Program-made: the position numbers and the translations under genes | Shown here: positions 6,164 to 6,774 of the stretch, piece after piece | How the letters are laid out: every line of letters starts with the position of its first letter | Position numbering within the stretch: the first letter of the stretch is position 1 | The notes under the pieces: model-generated | Databases searched by the model: none | Told to the model about the DNA's origin: nothing | The model's input: only the letters and a program-made list of their open reading frames with translations | DNA from: Chloroflexota bacterium | GTDB lineage: Bacteria; Chloroflexota; Anaerolineae; B4-G1 | Length of the DNA stretch: 6,774 nucleotides | Direction of reading: 5' to 3' | Assembly (NCBI GenBank): GCA_003648125.1 | Contig: QMOE01000129.1 | Span: 1 to 6,774, forward strand

Positions 6164-6774
6164 GTGAGTGAGGGGGCCGTTCGCTATACCGCCGCTGGCG
6201 GCGTTGTTGCGCACGATGACCGCGTGCTGGTGTTGCGCCGCTCCAACCTAACGTTTGAACAAGCAGAAAGCGCTGGTCGAGTAGCGCCCAAAGGGCGCGT
6301 ATCGAGACCAAGCGGCTTGGGCGAGACCCGCCCCCTTGGTTTCGATACGCCTTCGGCTACTCAACCCGCGGTCACTAGCCTTGGGTTGACGCGTATGTGC
6401 CCCAACTCCCGCTCTGTTTCCTCCAATGAGGGGGAGGTGCGGCTGCCCAAGGGACACGTTGACCCCGGCGAAACGGCGCGGGAAACCGCGCTGCGTGAGG
6501 TTCGTGAGGAGAGCGGCTATGCCGACTTGACGATAGAAGCCGACCTGGGCACGCAGGTGGTCGAGTTCGACTATGATGGACGGCACGTCGTGCGCAGCGA
6601 GCGGTATTTCCTGATGACGTTGGCGGACGATGCCAGTCCGCCCGGTGCTGGAGAGGAACAATTCGAGCCGGCCTGGCTCAACTGGGACGAGGCGCTGGCG
6701 GCGCTGACCTTTGAAGCGGAGCGGGAATGGGTGCGACGGGCGAGAGCAATGAACGAACCAATTCAGGAGGAAAA
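6164..6774 (+). CDS. Nudix hydrolase with a 60-residue in-frame repeat-encoded insertion (3' end outside window)
   Basis: From GTG at 6164 (AGGAAG at 6152-6157) the frame is open to the right edge, 203 codons. Residues 5-27 (AVRYTAAGGVVAHDD then RVLVLRRS) are a normal Nudix N-terminus. RLPKGHVDPGE then leads into the Nudix box G97-x5-E103-x7-R111-E112-V-R-E115-E116-S-G118-Y, all key residues present, so Mg-dependent hydrolysis of a nucleoside diphosphate-linked substrate is expected. Residues 28-87 are foreign: they derive from a palindromic element and its target duplication. Removing 180 bp gives RRSNEGEVRLPKGH, a natural Nudix sequence, and about 143 visible residues, close to a usual family length. 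The insert sits in the loop between two beta strands before the box, where extra length may be tolerated. The stop is not visible. Specificity cannot be assigned; the protein may be active, impaired or misfolded. Confidence 0.88.
   Translation, partial: MSEGAVRYTAAGGVVAHDDRVLVLRRSNLTFEQAESAGRVAPKGRVSRPSGLGETRPLGFDTPSATQPAVTSLGLTRMCPNSRSVSSNEGEVRLPKGHVDPGETARETALREVREESGYADLTIEADLGTQVVEFDYDGRHVVRSERYFLMTLADDASPPGAGEEQFEPAWLNWDEALAALTFEAEREWVRRARAMNEPIQEE
6241..6246 (+). repeat. Left copy of the 6-bp direct repeat (target-site duplication)
   Basis: CTCCAA lies immediately left of the element and is repeated exactly 180 bases to the right. It belongs to the native codons for Arg-Ser-Asn of the Nudix gene. 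Confidence 0.7.
6275..6309 (+). repeat. REP-like unit A
   Basis: GGTCGAGTAG, then a perfect hairpin GCGCCC-AAA-GGGCGC (6284-6298), then CGTATCGAGACC. It is an imperfect palindrome in itself, closing with GGTC/GACC. I recall similar GGTYGAGTAG...CGTATCGARACC repeats scattered through actinobacterial and related high-GC genomes. Confidence 0.7.
6338..6366 (-). repeat. REP-like unit B, inverted relative to unit A
   Basis: On the minus strand this reads GGTTGAGTAG, a short GCC-GAA-GGC hairpin, then CGTATCGAAACC, the same consensus as unit A. A and B pair with each other: 6298-6312 with 6335-6349 (15 pairs, one G-U) and 6275-6284 with 6357-6366 (9 of 10). The spacer holds another stem, GGGCG (6319-6323) with CGCCC (6329-6333). 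Confidence 0.7.
6421..6426 (+). repeat. Right copy of the 6-bp direct repeat (target-site duplication)
   Basis: The second CTCCAA, directly followed by the native continuation coding Glu-Gly-Glu-Val-Arg-Leu-Pro. Joining the gene at the two copies restores a typical Nudix sequence, which is why this is read as a target-site duplication and not a chance match. Confidence 0.7.
6765..6770 (+). promoter_or_regulatory. Strong ribosome-binding site for a gene starting just past the window
   Basis: AGGAGG is followed by AAAA at the window edge. The Nudix protein has reached about its usual length (143 residues without the insert), so its stop and the start of a following gene probably lie within a few bases beyond. 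Confidence 0.4.

Larger units (their letters stand above)
6247..6420. mobile_element. 174-bp palindromic REP/MITE-like element inserted in frame in the Nudix gene
   Basis: The segment between two copies of CTCCAA interrupts an otherwise continuous Nudix coding sequence. It has no codon-level resemblance to the family and carries long inverted repeats. There is no transposase, so it must be a non-autonomous element. Clear terminal inverted repeats are not visible at the extreme ends; the palindromic core lies at 6275-6366. The part at 6367-6420 is less structured, with a possible degraded third unit (GGTTGA 6384-6389, CGCGTAT 6390-6396). Together with one flanking repeat it adds 60 stop-free codons. 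Confidence 0.75.

Noticed and set aside
6247..6420. CRISPR repeat, integron attC site or autonomous insertion sequence
   Set aside because: There is no regular repeat-spacer pattern, no integron-type core sites and no transposase. The two inverted units and short direct repeats fit a small non-autonomous palindromic element better.
6248..6661. 137-codon minus-strand frame across the Nudix gene and insert
   Set aside because: It is antisense to the Nudix box, has no recognisable motif, and is not preceded by a convincing ribosome-binding site. The insert is read as part of the Nudix frame.

Overview
The window is GC-rich, densely coding bacterial DNA with very short intergenic gaps, GTG and TTG starts beside ATG, and TGA used as an ordinary stop. 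The gene content (ABC-2 exporter operon, an alanine/glutamate-rich membrane protein ending in a conserved YFSSLEP-like tail, a HAD phosphatase, a TumE-type toxin-antitoxin pair and a Nudix gene) suggests an environmental bacterium. Chloroflexota (Anaerolineae-like) is my best guess, from remembered family resemblance only.

Region 1 (1-5399, plus strand) reads as one operon. It holds the 3' end of a beta-rich protein, an ABC ATPase, two paralogous ABC-2 permeases, a large three-helix membrane protein with a long helical/coiled-coil tail, and a HAD-like phosphatase. Junctions are -1, +10, +7, -1 and 0 bases, so co-transcription and translational coupling are likely. The ATPase and two permeases should form an exporter with a heteromeric membrane part. 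The large membrane protein is split by a single in-frame UGA at 4347-4349. The same frame stays open for 128 further codons and ends in what looks like the family's C-terminus.

Region 2 (5422-6149, minus strand) is a visibly AT-richer two-gene module. A small antitoxin candidate overlaps a TumE/DUF6516-like toxin by 11 bases, driven by a near-consensus promoter with a small palindrome over its -35 box. It converges on the HAD gene and diverges from the Nudix gene, as expected of an acquired cassette.

Region 3 (6164-6774, plus strand) is a Nudix hydrolase gene running off the right edge. A 174-bp palindromic element flanked by a 6-bp direct repeat (CTCCAA) sits in its first third. Element plus one repeat copy is 180 bp, exactly 60 codons without a stop, so the Nudix frame and intact Nudix box are kept. 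The element contains two inverted REP-like units. This is the most striking feature of the window: a palindromic selfish-type repeat apparently translated inside an enzyme, comparable in logic to the Rickettsia palindromic elements.
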